Positions 12,527 to 21,274 of a stretch of 29,840 bases of DNA are shown piece after piece. The position numbers and the translations under genes were made by a program. The stretch is from a virus. Where the stretch lies: positions 1 through 29,840 of IMG/VR virus record IMGVR_UViG_3300008107_000643; one strand, given 5' to 3'. Numbering within the stretch: position 1 is the first letter of the stretch; each line of letters begins with the position of its first letter. The notes beneath the pieces were generated by a model. It saw only the letters and a list, made by a program, of their open reading frames with translations. It was not told the origin of the DNA and did not search any database.

Positions 12527-13539
12527 ATATCCTAGCATTCACGAAACAAAATTCAGCGGTAGGGTATCATCGCATTATGTTACCATTGCACTATATGAAG
12601 CAAGACGGCTTGATTGATGGCCATGTAAGACTTAGCGACACGTTAAATGATGAATCTTTTAAAGGTCATAACTTTGATATTGTGATCATTAACAGAATGA
12701 TTGAAGGCGTACCTGTTCATGAACTTTTGGAATATAAAAAGAAATATGGATTTAAGTTAATCATTGATATTGACGATTATTGGGTACTTGATCCCTGGCA
12801 TATATTGTCAGACGTTTACCCTACAAAAGAAATCATTGAATACATTAAAGCCGCTGATTTTGTAACGGTTACCAACGAATTACTTTATGCTGAAGTTAAA
12901 GCATTAAATCAACATAACGTGGACGTAGTGGCCAATGCCTTACCATATGACGAGGATCAATTTACGGATGTTCGAACCGAATCAAACGGACGTACACGAT
13001 TTAATTATGTAGCTGGATCAACGCATGAAGAGGATGTTTTTAATATTAAAAATGCGTTAAAACGTTTACAGACGGATAGCGAATTCAGAAATAATGCTGA
13101 GTTAATTATTTCCGGATTTCAAGATCACCCTATATGGCATCGAATGGCAACGTATTACTCAGGTGGCTATAAAGCTAATTTTAGAATACAGAACATACTG
13201 CCGATTGCTGAGTACATGAATCTGTACAACGACACAGACGTTGCACTAGCTCCGCTTAAGAATAGCTTTTTTAACCAATGCAAAAGTAACTTAAAAGTAT
13301 TGGAAGCTGGGGCAAAACGTGTACCCATTATCGCATCCAATATAAACCCTTACAAATCATGCCCACACGTTATAAAAGCTAATAATCCTTCCGAATGGTA
13401 TAGTCAGATGAAAAGACTAGCTAAAGATGCTATTTATCGCAAGGAGTATGGGGAAGCCAATGCGAATTGGTGTAGGGAGCATTTTCATATAAAAGACCAA
13501 AATAAAAAACGAAGCGATATTTATTCAAACATCGTATAA
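12523..13539 (+). CDS. Glycosyltransferase, GT-B fold (GT4-like)
   Basis: A 338-residue protein with two Rossmann-like halves. Residues 1-140 include HNFDIVIINRM and LIIDIDDYWVLDP (79-91). Residues 155-338 hold the sugar-nucleotide domain, with DVALAPLKNSFFNQCKSNLK, then VLEAGAKRVPIIASN (259-273), where Glu261 is in the position of the conserved E of GT4 glycosyltransferases. Phage enzymes of this type may modify phage DNA, virion proteins or host surface sugars; a location between replication and packaging genes does not settle which. The start has a rare Shine-Dalgarno-like GGAGGGG (12511-12517), unusual for this genome, and overlaps the previous stop by 4 nt. The A+T-rich composition suggests acquisition. 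Confidence 0.85.
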   Translation: MNILAFTKQNSAVGYHRIMLPLHYMKQDGLIDGHVRLSDTLNDESFKGHNFDIVIINRMIEGVPVHELLEYKKKYGFKLIIDIDDYWVLDPWHILSDVYPTKEIIEYIKAADFVTVTNELLYAEVKALNQHNVDVVANALPYDEDQFTDVRTESNGRTRFNYVAGSTHEEDVFNIKNALKRLQTDSEFRNNAELIISGFQDHPIWHRMATYYSGGYKANFRIQNILPIAEYMNLYNDTDVALAPLKNSFFNQCKSNLKVLEAGAKRVPIIASNINPYKSCPHVIKANNPSEWYSQMKRLAKDAIYRKEYGEANANWCREHFHIKDQNKKRSDIYSNIV

Positions 13540-13552
13540 ACAACGTATAACC

Positions 13553-14770
13553 ATGACAATTGAAACGGTAAAGATATCCGAAATAAAACCAAACCCAAAT
13601 AACCCGCGCGTCGTTAAAGACGATAAATTCAAGAAGCTCGTCAAGTCCATTAAGGATTTCCCTCAGATGTTAAACATTCGGCCTATCGTTGTCAATGACG
13701 ATATGATTGTTCTTGGTGGCAACATGAGATTAAAGGCTTGTAAAGAGGCTGGACTATCTGAGCTGCCAATAATAAAAGCCAGTCAATTAACTGAAGAGCA
13801 GCAGCGTGAGTTTATCATAAAAGATAATTTAGGATATGGCGAGTGGGATTGGCAAATGATAGCTGCGGAATGGAACGCCGAGCAATTAACAGAGTGGGGA
13901 ATGGATGTACCTGACTTTAAAACTGAAGCCGAGGCGCAAGAGGACTACTACGAAATGCCGGAGCAAGTTACAACGGATATTGTCCTGGGTGATTTATTTG
14001 AAATAGGTCAGCATCGTTTGCTTTGTGGAGATAGTACAGATAGCGACCAAGTGGCAAGGCTAATGAATGGACAAAAGGCTAATATGGCTTTTACAAGTCC
14101 ACCATACAATGCAGGTAAAAGTGAGGCATTAAGTGGAAATACACATACAATAGATAATAAATATAACGAATATAACGACAATCAAAAACAATCAGATTAT
14201 CTGAATTTATTAATTGGCTTTACAAATAATGCTTTATTAAATGCAGATTATCTAATATGTAACATACAAAGTTTAGCAGGAAATAAAATTGCATTAATTG
14301 AATATTTATATCAATATAAGAATCAATTTATTGATGTTGCAATTTGGGATAAAGGACATGGACAACCTGCAATGGCTAAAAACGTAATGACATCTGCTTG
14401 GGAGTATATGTTATTTATATCCTCAAAAGAAAACGCTAGCAGAGCAATACCAAATGCAAATTTTAGGGGAACAATTCCAAACATTTACAGAGGCACGTCA
14501 AATAGAAATAATGAATTTTCTCATGTTCACGCTGCGACATTTCCAATAGATTTATCAGAGTGGGCATTACAATTCACAAAAGAATCAAACATTATTTTAG
14601 ACCAATTCTTAGGAACTGGAACAACTATGGTAGCTTCCCATCAACTTAAACGCAAATGCTACGGTATGGAACTAGACCCTAAATACTGCCAAGTAATAGT
14701 AGATAGAATGATAAAACTTGATCCCAATTTAGAAATTAAAAAGAACGGGCAACCGTATAAAAAAGATTGA
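13553..14770 (+). CDS. ParB-domain / beta-class DNA methyltransferase fusion
   Basis: A 405-residue fusion. Residues 1-100 are a ParB/Srx-like domain (KISEIKPNPNNPRVV, then VLGGNMRLKACKEAGLSELP). Residues 140-395 are a DNA amino-methyltransferase: catalytic motif IV TSPPYNAG (181-188) comes before the SAM-binding motif I DQFLGTGTT (350-358) and GMELDPKYC (371-379), the order of beta-class enzymes. SPPY is common in N4-cytosine enzymes but also occurs in N6-adenine ones. It probably modifies phage DNA to resist host restriction, with the ParB domain as a DNA-binding or nucleotide-binding aid. The 160 residues between the motifs, which should hold the target-recognition region, are encoded by DNA visibly richer in A+T than the two ends. 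Confidence 0.9.
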   Translation: MTIETVKISEIKPNPNNPRVVKDDKFKKLVKSIKDFPQMLNIRPIVVNDDMIVLGGNMRLKACKEAGLSELPIIKASQLTEEQQREFIIKDNLGYGEWDWQMIAAEWNAEQLTEWGMDVPDFKTEAEAQEDYYEMPEQVTTDIVLGDLFEIGQHRLLCGDSTDSDQVARLMNGQKANMAFTSPPYNAGKSEALSGNTHTIDNKYNEYNDNQKQSDYLNLLIGFTNNALLNADYLICNIQSLAGNKIALIEYLYQYKNQFIDVAIWDKGHGQPAMAKNVMTSAWEYMLFISSKENASRAIPNANFRGTIPNIYRGTSNRNNEFSHVHAATFPIDLSEWALQFTKESNIILDQFLGTGTTMVASHQLKRKCYGMELDPKYCQVIVDRMIKLDPNLEIKKNGQPYKKD

Positions 14771-14771
14771 T

Positions 14772-15152
14772 ATGCCTGAGTTTATGCCTGGCCGTAATGG
14801 CGGTAAGTTAATACGACCAGCGAAAGGAGAAACGATGAATCCAAACGGTAGGCCGCGTAAATATGTGAGCTTATTAAAAGAGAGTGGATATAAACTATCT
14901 GAGATAAACGATACGATTCAAAGTATGATGGCGATGGACTTGGACGAACTTAAAGCCGTATGGGATAATCCAAAATCAACTATACTAGAAAAGACTATCG
15001 CCAACGCTATGAAAAAAAGCCTGGAGAAAGGCAGCCTTTATTCTTTGGAAACATTACTTACAAGAGTTTACGGTAAGCCAAAGGAAACGGCTCAGGTTAC
15101 AACAGACGGCAAGATTGAGGTTATATTCACGAAGGGCAAAACGATATTATGA
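14772..15152 (+). CDS. Terminase small subunit-like protein
   Basis: A 126-residue protein directly upstream of the terminase large subunit, sharing an ATGA overlap with it. It begins with a basic glycine-rich tail (GRNGGKLIRPAKGETMNPNG), and the conserved NPNGRPRKYVSLLKESGY leads into a helical core (SEINDTIQSMMAMDLDELKA, then LEKTIANAMKKSLEKGSL). The YGKPKE segment near residue 104 is typical of small-terminase-like proteins adjoining DNA-processing genes. It would recognise the packaging site and hand DNA to the motor. Identification leans on position; the sequence is only moderately diagnostic. Confidence 0.75.
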   Translation: MPEFMPGRNGGKLIRPAKGETMNPNGRPRKYVSLLKESGYKLSEINDTIQSMMAMDLDELKAVWDNPKSTILEKTIANAMKKSLEKGSLYSLETLLTRVYGKPKETAQVTTDGKIEVIFTKGKTIL

Positions 15153-16309
15153 TCCTGGAACTTCCGGAACCACATATAAATCAACAAGCCATTATTGACA
15201 GCGATGATAGATTTCGCGTGGTTATGTGTGGGCGGCGATTTGGTAAAAGTGAATTGAGCCAAATTGAAATAATTATTGAAGCATTAAAAGGTGGAGCCGT
15301 TGGGTATATAACGCCAACATATAATCTAGCTAAAACATTCTTTGATAAACTTACCAAAGTAATTCCATTCCCTTCAAACCGAAGCGAGTTAAGTATTGCA
15401 TTTCCGAATGATGGCATGGTACAGTTCTTTACTGGTGAAAGGCTGGATAATCTGCGTGGCCGCAAGTTTAACTTAATAGTTATTGACGAAGCCAGTTTCA
15501 TTCCAAACTTAGAAGATGGTTGGCTTAATTCAATCCGGCCAACATTAACGGACTATCGAGGTCGCGCATTATTCTTAAGCACACCGAAGGGCAAAAACTA
15601 TTTTTATAGCCTATACCTTAAAGGTGAAAATAAAGAGCCAGGCTGGGCGTCGTTTAAATTTACGACTTACGATAACCCGCATATTGATCCGCTGGAGATT
15701 GACGATGCGAAAAGCCAACTACCTATCGCGGTGTTCGAGCAAGAGTACATGGCGAACCCTAGCGAGAACGCAGCGAATCCGTTTGGCTTATCGTATATCC
15801 AACAATGTACTTATCCGCAAAGCCAAGCCGAGCCGGTTGCTTATGGTATTGACTTAGCGAAGTCGGTGGATTGGACGGTTATAATTGGCATAGATAAAAC
15901 AGGCAATGTTTGCTACCTTGACCGCTTCCAAAAAGACTGGCGGCAAACGCGTGAGGCGATACGCAAGTTACCCAAAGCGCCGATGCTGATAGACTCGTCA
16001 GGCGTGGGTGATCCTATTGTCGAGGACTTGCAAAGCGATGGCCTTAACGTAACCGGTTTTAAATTCAGTAGTACATCAAAGCAGCAAATTATGCTGGGCC
16101 TTGTGTCAGCGGTGCAGCAACGTAAGATCACATTCCCTGAGGGCGTGATAACAAGAGAACTGGAAACGATAGAATACCAATTCAGCGCAACGGGTGTGAA
16201 GTATGGCGCACCATCCGGATTCCATGACGACGCGGTTATGGCCTTAGCCTTAGCGTGGTCGCATTATCAAAACTTTGGACAGAGTGCCGGGCGGTATTCA
16301 TTTAGCTAA
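15149..16309 (+). CDS. Terminase large subunit
   Basis: A 386-residue packaging motor. The ATPase has Walker A CGRRFGKSE (27-35), Walker B LIVIDEAS (109-116) and coupling motif FLSTPKG (142-148). The RNase H-like nuclease has AYGIDLAKSVDWTVI (231-245; Asp235), MLIDSSGVGD with a second Asp, and FHDDAVMALALA near the end. The protein is somewhat short for the family but complete. It cuts concatemeric DNA and drives it into the prohead. It starts in the ATGA overlap with the small subunit. It is the anchor for reading everything downstream as the structural module. Confidence 0.95.
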   Translation: MILELPEPHINQQAIIDSDDRFRVVMCGRRFGKSELSQIEIIIEALKGGAVGYITPTYNLAKTFFDKLTKVIPFPSNRSELSIAFPNDGMVQFFTGERLDNLRGRKFNLIVIDEASFIPNLEDGWLNSIRPTLTDYRGRALFLSTPKGKNYFYSLYLKGENKEPGWASFKFTTYDNPHIDPLEIDDAKSQLPIAVFEQEYMANPSENAANPFGLSYIQQCTYPQSQAEPVAYGIDLAKSVDWTVIIGIDKTGNVCYLDRFQKDWRQTREAIRKLPKAPMLIDSSGVGDPIVEDLQSDGLNVTGFKFSSTSKQQIMLGLVSAVQQRKITFPEGVITRELETIEYQFSATGVKYGAPSGFHDDAVMALALAWSHYQNFGQSAGRYSFS

Positions 16310-16317
16310 TTAATAAT

Positions 16318-16530
16318 ATGAAAGACTTAACGATTACCTTTACATTCGATGACGCATACTATCTTAAGCATATTATTTTTGAAGATAATACGACTGGCTT
16401 ACCTAGCGACGTTGAAACGCTTGAGGCATTATGTTATGTACTGCGTAAAGCGTTGGATAATAAAGAGGCAGAACGACAAACAGAAAACTTACTTAAACAA
16501 TTAAACATAAAAACAAATGACCTGGAATGA
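16318..16530 (+). CDS. Hypothetical protein between terminase and tail genes
   Basis: A 70-residue protein, acidic and predicted helical after an initial beta-like stretch (KDLTITFTFDDAYYLKHI). It ends in a charged helix (LRKALDNKEAERQTENLLKQ), which could be a short coiled coil. No family recognised. It lies in the structural operon and overlaps the tail chaperone gene by 14 nt, so it is likely a small assembly factor, but that is inferred from position alone. Confidence 0.65.
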   Translation: MKDLTITFTFDDAYYLKHIIFEDNTTGLPSDVETLEALCYVLRKALDNKEAERQTENLLKQLNIKTNDLE

Positions 16531-17155
16531 CGTAACCGTATTTCAATGGCAGCAATTAATGAATTTGTATGTCAAAGAGGACGTGGCAGATTTAGAAACG
16601 GCAACCTTAAGCATATTATTCAACCGAACCGAAAACGAAATACTTAGCTTAAGCGAAGGTGAGCGGCTTGGCTTATTAAGCAAGATTGATTTTGTACATA
16701 CGCCACCGCAAGGAAAGCCGGAGAAAAGCATCAAGTGCCAAAGCGGGGCGCGGTATAAATGTATCTATGATGTAAGGCAACTTCGTGCGGCGCGGTATAT
16801 TGAAACCAAACATTTTGCTAAGGATCCGGATGAGAACCTTCACCGCGTTGCTGCGTCAATGGTACTGCCGATGCGTAAGACATGGCTTGGATATAAAGCG
16901 ACAAAATATGACGCTTCAAAGCATGAGGAGTACGCCAATGACTTACTGACCGCGCCGATACCAGCGGTTTTGGGATCAGTTGTTTTTTTTTGCGAAGTAT
17001 ATCGGAGATGGATGCAAAATTCTCAGGACTATTTGATAAAGGAGATGATGGCGAAGGGGATGACGGAAGAGCAAGCCGCGGAGGCATACCAAGTTTTATG
17101 GATGTATACGGATGGCACTACCAGGCATCTCTGGTCGCCGAATACGAGCGAATAA
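16517..17155 (+). CDS. Tail assembly chaperone, zero-frame product
   Basis: A 212-residue protein of the kind that precedes tail genes in Bacteroidetes phages (MTWNDVTVFQWQQLMNLYV opening, then acidic helical N-terminal domain). It is inferred to be the gpG-like chaperone that coats the tape measure before tail tube polymerisation. Support: position upstream of the tail genes and tape measure, and a T9 run at 16983-16991 that sits in the gene and would allow -1 slippage into an open frame continuing to 17274. The zero frame runs on for 55 residues past the slip site to TAA 17155 (EMMAKGMTEEQAAEAYQ). The tail chaperone is the classic site for this frameshift in long-tailed phages. Confidence 0.78.
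   Translation: MTWNDVTVFQWQQLMNLYVKEDVADLETATLSILFNRTENEILSLSEGERLGLLSKIDFVHTPPQGKPEKSIKCQSGARYKCIYDVRQLRAARYIETKHFAKDPDENLHRVAASMVLPMRKTWLGYKATKYDASKHEEYANDLLTAPIPAVLGSVVFFCEVYRRWMQNSQDYLIKEMMAKGMTEEQAAEAYQVLWMYTDGTTRHLWSPNTSE
16984..16990 (+). promoter_or_regulatory. Candidate -1 ribosomal slippery site T_TTT_TTT
   Basis: The zero frame reads GTT TTT TTT TGC at 16982-16993. The heptamer T TTT TTT (16984-16990) fits X_XXY_YYZ with both codons able to re-pair after a one-base backward slip. After slippage translation enters the frame that is open from 16942 to the stop at 17274. Sequence alone does not show how efficient it is; no strong downstream pseudoknot is obvious by eye. Confidence 0.7.
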
Positions 17156-17274
17156 AACTAGCTGAAGTTTGGGATCTTAGTGCGTTGAACTTTTTGAACG
17201 ATCTTAGCTATTTAAAGGCGAAGGCGGAATATGAAAAAGCTGTCTTTGAACAAGCAAGAAAATGGCAAACATAA
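16990..17274 (+). CDS. Tail assembly chaperone, -1 frame extension (gpT-like)
   Basis: 94 residues in the -1 frame relative to the chaperone, ending at TAA 17274. Fused through the slip site it gives a protein of about 252 residues (158 from the zero frame). The sequence is protein-like, not a shadow: an acidic glycine-rich linker (FDKGDDGEGDDGRASRGG), then MDVYGWHYQASLVAEYERIK and a helix LSALNFLNDLSYLKAKAEYE, matching the pattern of phage proteins encoded between chaperone and tape measure. The alternative is independent initiation at ATG 17008, where GGAG abuts the start codon too closely to act as a ribosome site. The overlap with the zero-frame gene is 166 nt, far longer than any other overlap here, which favours frameshifting. 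Confidence 0.72.
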   Translation: MRSISEMDAKFSGLFDKGDDGEGDDGRASRGGIPSFMDVYGWHYQASLVAEYERIKLAEVWDLSALNFLNDLSYLKAKAEYEKAVFEQARKWQT

Positions 17275-17999
17275 GTCAAGCGCAAGCGAAGTTACTTAAC
17301 ACAAACTTTTTAGATAGTTTAGCCAAAGACGATAGTTTTACGGCTAACTTAGATAACTTACCGCTTACGCAGCGTTTACTCATTGAAGCGGCTGCGGTGT
17401 TCGTGCAAAATGCGCGGGATAATGTACAAAAGCCAAAGAATGGTCGCAGCCTTATTTCAACCGGCGCTTTGCAAGATAGTATCTTCGCTAGTGAATTGCG
17501 TGTTGACGGCAATAACTTAGAGATTGATTTAGGATATCGCGGCAAGGGCGGTAAGTATGCTGACTTCGTCAATGAAGGTGTTAAAGGTATCGAGAGCCAA
17601 GATCGCGCACCTCAATCGCCATACTCATTTAAAGCGGCTAATGGTTTAACGCCTGGGCCATCGATGCGCAAAGCCTTAGAGCAATGGATCAAAAAAAATA
17701 GGGCAAAGATACGCAATACACCCGCAAATGTTAATTATAAAAAGTCAAGGGGTGGCGGTGTAGCTGGTGCAGCGGCAACGCAAAGCAAACGCCGCGCACT
17801 ATCGCAAGGCCAAGATGTAAAGAGTTTAGCGTATGCCATCGGAACGAATATCCGTAAAAAAGGACTAAGACGTTCCGGCTTTTTTGATGATGCGATTCGC
17901 GATACGTTTAACCAAACATTTTACGATGCGGTGGCCTCGGTTGTTGGTGCGGATATGAGCATAGGCATAAGGAAGCTAAATAATCTATCTACTAAATAA
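17262..17999 (+). CDS. HK97 gp10-like tail/neck protein
   Basis: A 245-residue protein. LIEAAAVFVQNARDNVQKPK (residues 41-60) followed by STGALQDSIFASEL and GGKYADFVNEGVKG is the pattern of HK97 gp10-like proteins: a long helix, a strand pair, then a Y-ADFVN-G signature. These are tail-completion or tail-terminator proteins at the head-tail interface. An insert of about 90 basic residues (KKSRGGGVAGAAATQSKRRA and around) is longer than in typical family members. It starts 12 nt before the stop of the chaperone extension. Family likely; exact role open. Confidence 0.65.
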   Translation: MANISQAQAKLLNTNFLDSLAKDDSFTANLDNLPLTQRLLIEAAAVFVQNARDNVQKPKNGRSLISTGALQDSIFASELRVDGNNLEIDLGYRGKGGKYADFVNEGVKGIESQDRAPQSPYSFKAANGLTPGPSMRKALEQWIKKNRAKIRNTPANVNYKKSRGGGVAGAAATQSKRRALSQGQDVKSLAYAIGTNIRKKGLRRSGFFDDAIRDTFNQTFYDAVASVVGADMSIGIRKLNNLSTK

Positions 18000-18011
18000 G
18001 AGAATAAGAAT

Positions 18012-19142
18012 ATGGCCATTACAATCAATAGTACGCCGGAGGCATTTCCATCATTGCATGATGAATTATATTTTGTAGCAACGTCAACCAATGCGGCGGC
18101 GACTAATTTTAAATATATTTTTGACATTAAGATAGGCGGCAACCTGGTGAGCCGTCTGCGTATATTCCCTGATCCAACAAGCGACAAAGGGATTTGCAAC
18201 GTGGGCAATGTAGTGCGTAATTATTGGAGCAGCTATTTTAACCCAAACACATCGCAGACGCTTTTCAGCTATAACGGCAATGGCAATAAGATTGACTATA
18301 CAATAGAGTTCGGTGAGGATATCAACGGAACGGTTACGCCAAACTTAGCTAGTGGCAACTATTCGGCTTATAACTTTGCGCCTCCAGCGTTTAGGGATTA
18401 TTCAACGAGTTACTTCCAACCATTACTAAATGACTACTTAACGAATAGGGATAAGAATGAACTAACTATAACCGGAAGCGAAAAGTTGTATGTAAGTTTT
18501 GGAGTATCAAATCCGGTAACGGCTTACCCAGCAACTATAAACAACGGCATTACAACTTCAACCGGATCAGCGGCTGGTTTAAATAGTATCGCAATACTTG
18601 ACGTTTCGCCAGCTGCGATAAATACATATTTAGGTTCGTCATTTATTACAGATGCGACGCAACAATATAGTGTTACCATAAACGATAAGACCGTTACCAT
18701 AAAGCGTGTATGCAGTCGCTTTGATACTATTGTTTTACATTTCTTGAATCAGTTAGGCGGGTACGACACGATGCCATTTAGATTAGTCAATCGTGAGATA
18801 CGGAACATAGAGCGCAAACAATACCAACAAAATGAATGGCGACTAGATACAAATACGATGCGCCCATATGATAGTTATAAAAAGCGTATAGGTGGGAACG
18901 TTCAATTTGCCGTAAAGCAAAAAGTAAATTATTCGCTTAATTCGGATTATGTTAACGCTACGGATTACAACTGGCTTAAAGAATTAATCGCATCGCCTGA
19001 GGTTTACATGGAGCGTGGCGGATATTATTATCCGGCTATTGTTACGGATAACAACTGGACAGAAAAGAAACGTATCAGCGATAAGTTATTCAATTTAGCC
19101 ATCACCATTGAACTACTTGAAACGAATAGCCAATATAGATAA
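18012..19142 (+). CDS. Tail structural protein (Bacteroidetes phage type)
   Basis: A 376-residue protein, beta-rich and short of charge, with an N-terminus (SLHDELYFVATSTNAAATN, then FKYIFDIKIGG) that has the form of an immunoglobulin-like or tube-like domain common to tail proteins of Bacteroidetes phages. IFPDPTSDKGICNVGNVVRN is a second conserved-looking block. The C-terminal half contains RLDTNTMRPYDSYKKRIGGN and PEVYMERGGYYYPAIVTDNN. Its stop overlaps the next gene's start by one base (TAATG). A distal-tail or baseplate role is inferred from its position between the chaperone and the tape measure; the exact assignment is uncertain. Confidence 0.6.
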   Translation: MAITINSTPEAFPSLHDELYFVATSTNAAATNFKYIFDIKIGGNLVSRLRIFPDPTSDKGICNVGNVVRNYWSSYFNPNTSQTLFSYNGNGNKIDYTIEFGEDINGTVTPNLASGNYSAYNFAPPAFRDYSTSYFQPLLNDYLTNRDKNELTITGSEKLYVSFGVSNPVTAYPATINNGITTSTGSAAGLNSIAILDVSPAAINTYLGSSFITDATQQYSVTINDKTVTIKRVCSRFDTIVLHFLNQLGGYDTMPFRLVNREIRNIERKQYQQNEWRLDTNTMRPYDSYKKRIGGNVQFAVKQKVNYSLNSDYVNATDYNWLKELIASPEVYMERGGYYYPAIVTDNNWTEKKRISDKLFNLAITIELLETNSQYR

Positions 19143-21274
19143 TGGTCAACACAAAGATATATATTCAAAAACAACCGCTTGACGTTTATGACGATGTTGC
19201 AGCGGAGTTCACTTATTCTATTGACGATGTTAAAGACTTTGCGAGTCGTAATACGTCATTTAGTAAAACGATAGTTATTCCAGGAACGGCCAATAATAAC
19301 AAACTATTTGGTCATGTTTTTGAGTTTGCATCTTCCAATCCTTACGATCCTTTGAAGGAGAATGTAGGGGTAAACTTCAACGCTGCTATCGCTGCGGATT
19401 GTTTAATCTTAATTGACAACGTACAAATATTTAAGGGCGTTTTAAGGTTACTGCAAATTAACATAGATCGCGGAACGATTGAATATGAATGCGCGGTTTT
19501 TGGTGAGTTGGGCGGCTTTGCTAATACGATAGGAAATAAACGGCTTGAAGACTTAGATTTTAGCGAATATAATCACGATTGGACATTTGCGAATATCACC
19601 AATAGTTGGAACACGATAAACGGATCAGGATATTATTATCCGCTTATTGACTACGGTAAAGTATCAACCAACAAAAAAGATTGGCAGTACAAAGCATTGC
19701 GCCCAGCGTATTATGTGCGCGAGGTAATCGATAAAATTATTACGGCGGCTGGTTACACTTATACAAGTGAATTTTTAGATACGGCGATTGCTAGGCGTTT
19801 AATCATTCCGCAGAATAATAAAGAGATGCGGCAAAAGTCTAACGTTTCGTTAGAGGCTGAGGCGATTGCGGATGAGTACGCTGACGACCGCGCTATATTA
19901 TGGACGCCGACAACGCTGGGTGATTTTACTTATGTAGCCGGAACGTTTACTTATAATAACGCTACACCATTTACAACGGACATATCCATAAGCACAAATG
20001 GTATTGTCAATGACATCAATATTTTATATCCTTACATTCAGTTACAAGTATTTAAGAATGGTACTCTTATAGCGTTTGAAACGTATGACTTGACAACTGT
20101 TCCGGAATCGTATGCGTTTAGTATTGTCATCAATAATATAACATTCAACCAAAACGATACCCTACAAATTAGGCAGTCAGCAAATAGTACAAGCTGGACG
20201 GTTGATACCGGTGTTATGACTTTGCTAAGTACAAACCCTGAGCAACTCATCGCGGTGAATTATGGCGATATGATCCAAATGAATCAACATATTCCAAAAG
20301 GGATATTTCAACGTGAGTTCATAACGTCAATCGTCAAGATGTTCAACCTTTACATTTTTGAGGATAGCGTTAAGTCAAAGCATTTAATTATTGAGGCGGG
20401 ATCGCAATTTTATGAACGTGGCGAAGATGTACTTTTAGCGGTTAATGACTTTGGAGATTTATTGGAGGTTGAAGTGGGTGGTGTTAACTTAATCGTTGAA
20501 CCTGGCGAGTCTGCATATTTAGATTGGACGTACAAGGTTGATCGCGCAAAGCCGATGACGCTTAGACCAATGAGTGAGTTAAATGGTCGGTACTTTGAAT
20601 ATAAATATAAGCCTGATGGCGATTATTACAACGAACAATATCAAAAGAAATATGAGCAAGGTTATGCGGATAGGATTGTAGATACTGGCTTTGCGTTTGC
20701 GAATGATAAGCAAACGGCTGAGTTAATATTCTCAGCAACACCGCTAGTAGGTTATGATGGTGAATATAAAGTTTATCCTACTATTGTTAAGTTATCAAAC
20801 GTTGGAACGGCTAACCAAGTTGAAGATGCGACGGAACACAATATCCGCATTTTACAAGCTAAGAAAATGACAAGCGCACCATCATGGATAGTTTACGATG
20901 GCGCAACGGTTCGCGGCACAACTACCAACTGGGGATATGCTGGTAACTTAGACGATCCAAAGAATCCAAGCAGCGATATAAACTTTGCACCGCCGCAAGA
21001 ATTGAACTATAATCTACCGGCTGGAATTGAATATCCGTTGACGAATTTGTTTACTGCGTTTTGGTTTGATTATGTAAGTGAGATCACAAATAAAGATAGT
21101 AAGCTATTAACTTGTTATTTAAAGTTAACGCAGCAAGATATTTTCAATTTAAACTTTGCGCGGTTAATTTATATAGATGGCGCACTATGGAGGCTTAACA
21201 AAATAGTTGACTTCAATACAATCGACACGACAAAATGCGAATTTTTACGGGTACTTGAAACGACTTACGAGTAA
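19142..21274 (+). CDS. Large tail/baseplate protein
   Basis: A 710-residue protein. The opening block (VYDDVAAEFTYSIDDV, then RNTSFSKTIVIPGTANNNKL) is highly typical of a large tail protein of Bacteroidetes phages in which a domain of gpD/gp27-like hub fold follows. The middle is beta-rich (GYADRIVDTGFAFANDKQTA) and a C-terminal segment (FWFDYVSEITNKDSKLLTCY, then IYIDGALWRLNKIVDFN) fits a hub or distal tail protein. I do not see a peptidase or depolymerase motif. It is one of the longest genes in the window, so it likely forms part of the tail tip. The tape measure follows after 16 nt. Confidence 0.65.
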   Translation: MVNTKIYIQKQPLDVYDDVAAEFTYSIDDVKDFASRNTSFSKTIVIPGTANNNKLFGHVFEFASSNPYDPLKENVGVNFNAAIAADCLILIDNVQIFKGVLRLLQINIDRGTIEYECAVFGELGGFANTIGNKRLEDLDFSEYNHDWTFANITNSWNTINGSGYYYPLIDYGKVSTNKKDWQYKALRPAYYVREVIDKIITAAGYTYTSEFLDTAIARRLIIPQNNKEMRQKSNVSLEAEAIADEYADDRAILWTPTTLGDFTYVAGTFTYNNATPFTTDISISTNGIVNDINILYPYIQLQVFKNGTLIAFETYDLTTVPESYAFSIVINNITFNQNDTLQIRQSANSTSWTVDTGVMTLLSTNPEQLIAVNYGDMIQMNQHIPKGIFQREFITSIVKMFNLYIFEDSVKSKHLIIEAGSQFYERGEDVLLAVNDFGDLLEVEVGGVNLIVEPGESAYLDWTYKVDRAKPMTLRPMSELNGRYFEYKYKPDGDYYNEQYQKKYEQGYADRIVDTGFAFANDKQTAELIFSATPLVGYDGEYKVYPTIVKLSNVGTANQVEDATEHNIRILQAKKMTSAPSWIVYDGATVRGTTTNWGYAGNLDDPKNPSSDINFAPPQELNYNLPAGIEYPLTNLFTAFWFDYVSEITNKDSKLLTCYLKLTQQDIFNLNFARLIYIDGALWRLNKIVDFNTIDTTKCEFLRVLETTYE

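Noticed and set aside
15624-15857. Alternate + frame inside the terminase gene
   Set aside because: Overlaps the nuclease region of the terminase; arginine- and serine-rich shadow composition.
16988-17018. TTTTGC / GCAAAA inverted repeat at the slip site as a frameshift-stimulating stem
   Set aside because: Only 6 bp with a 19-nt loop and weak A-T pairs, and it includes part of the slip site itself, so it is unlikely to stall a ribosome.
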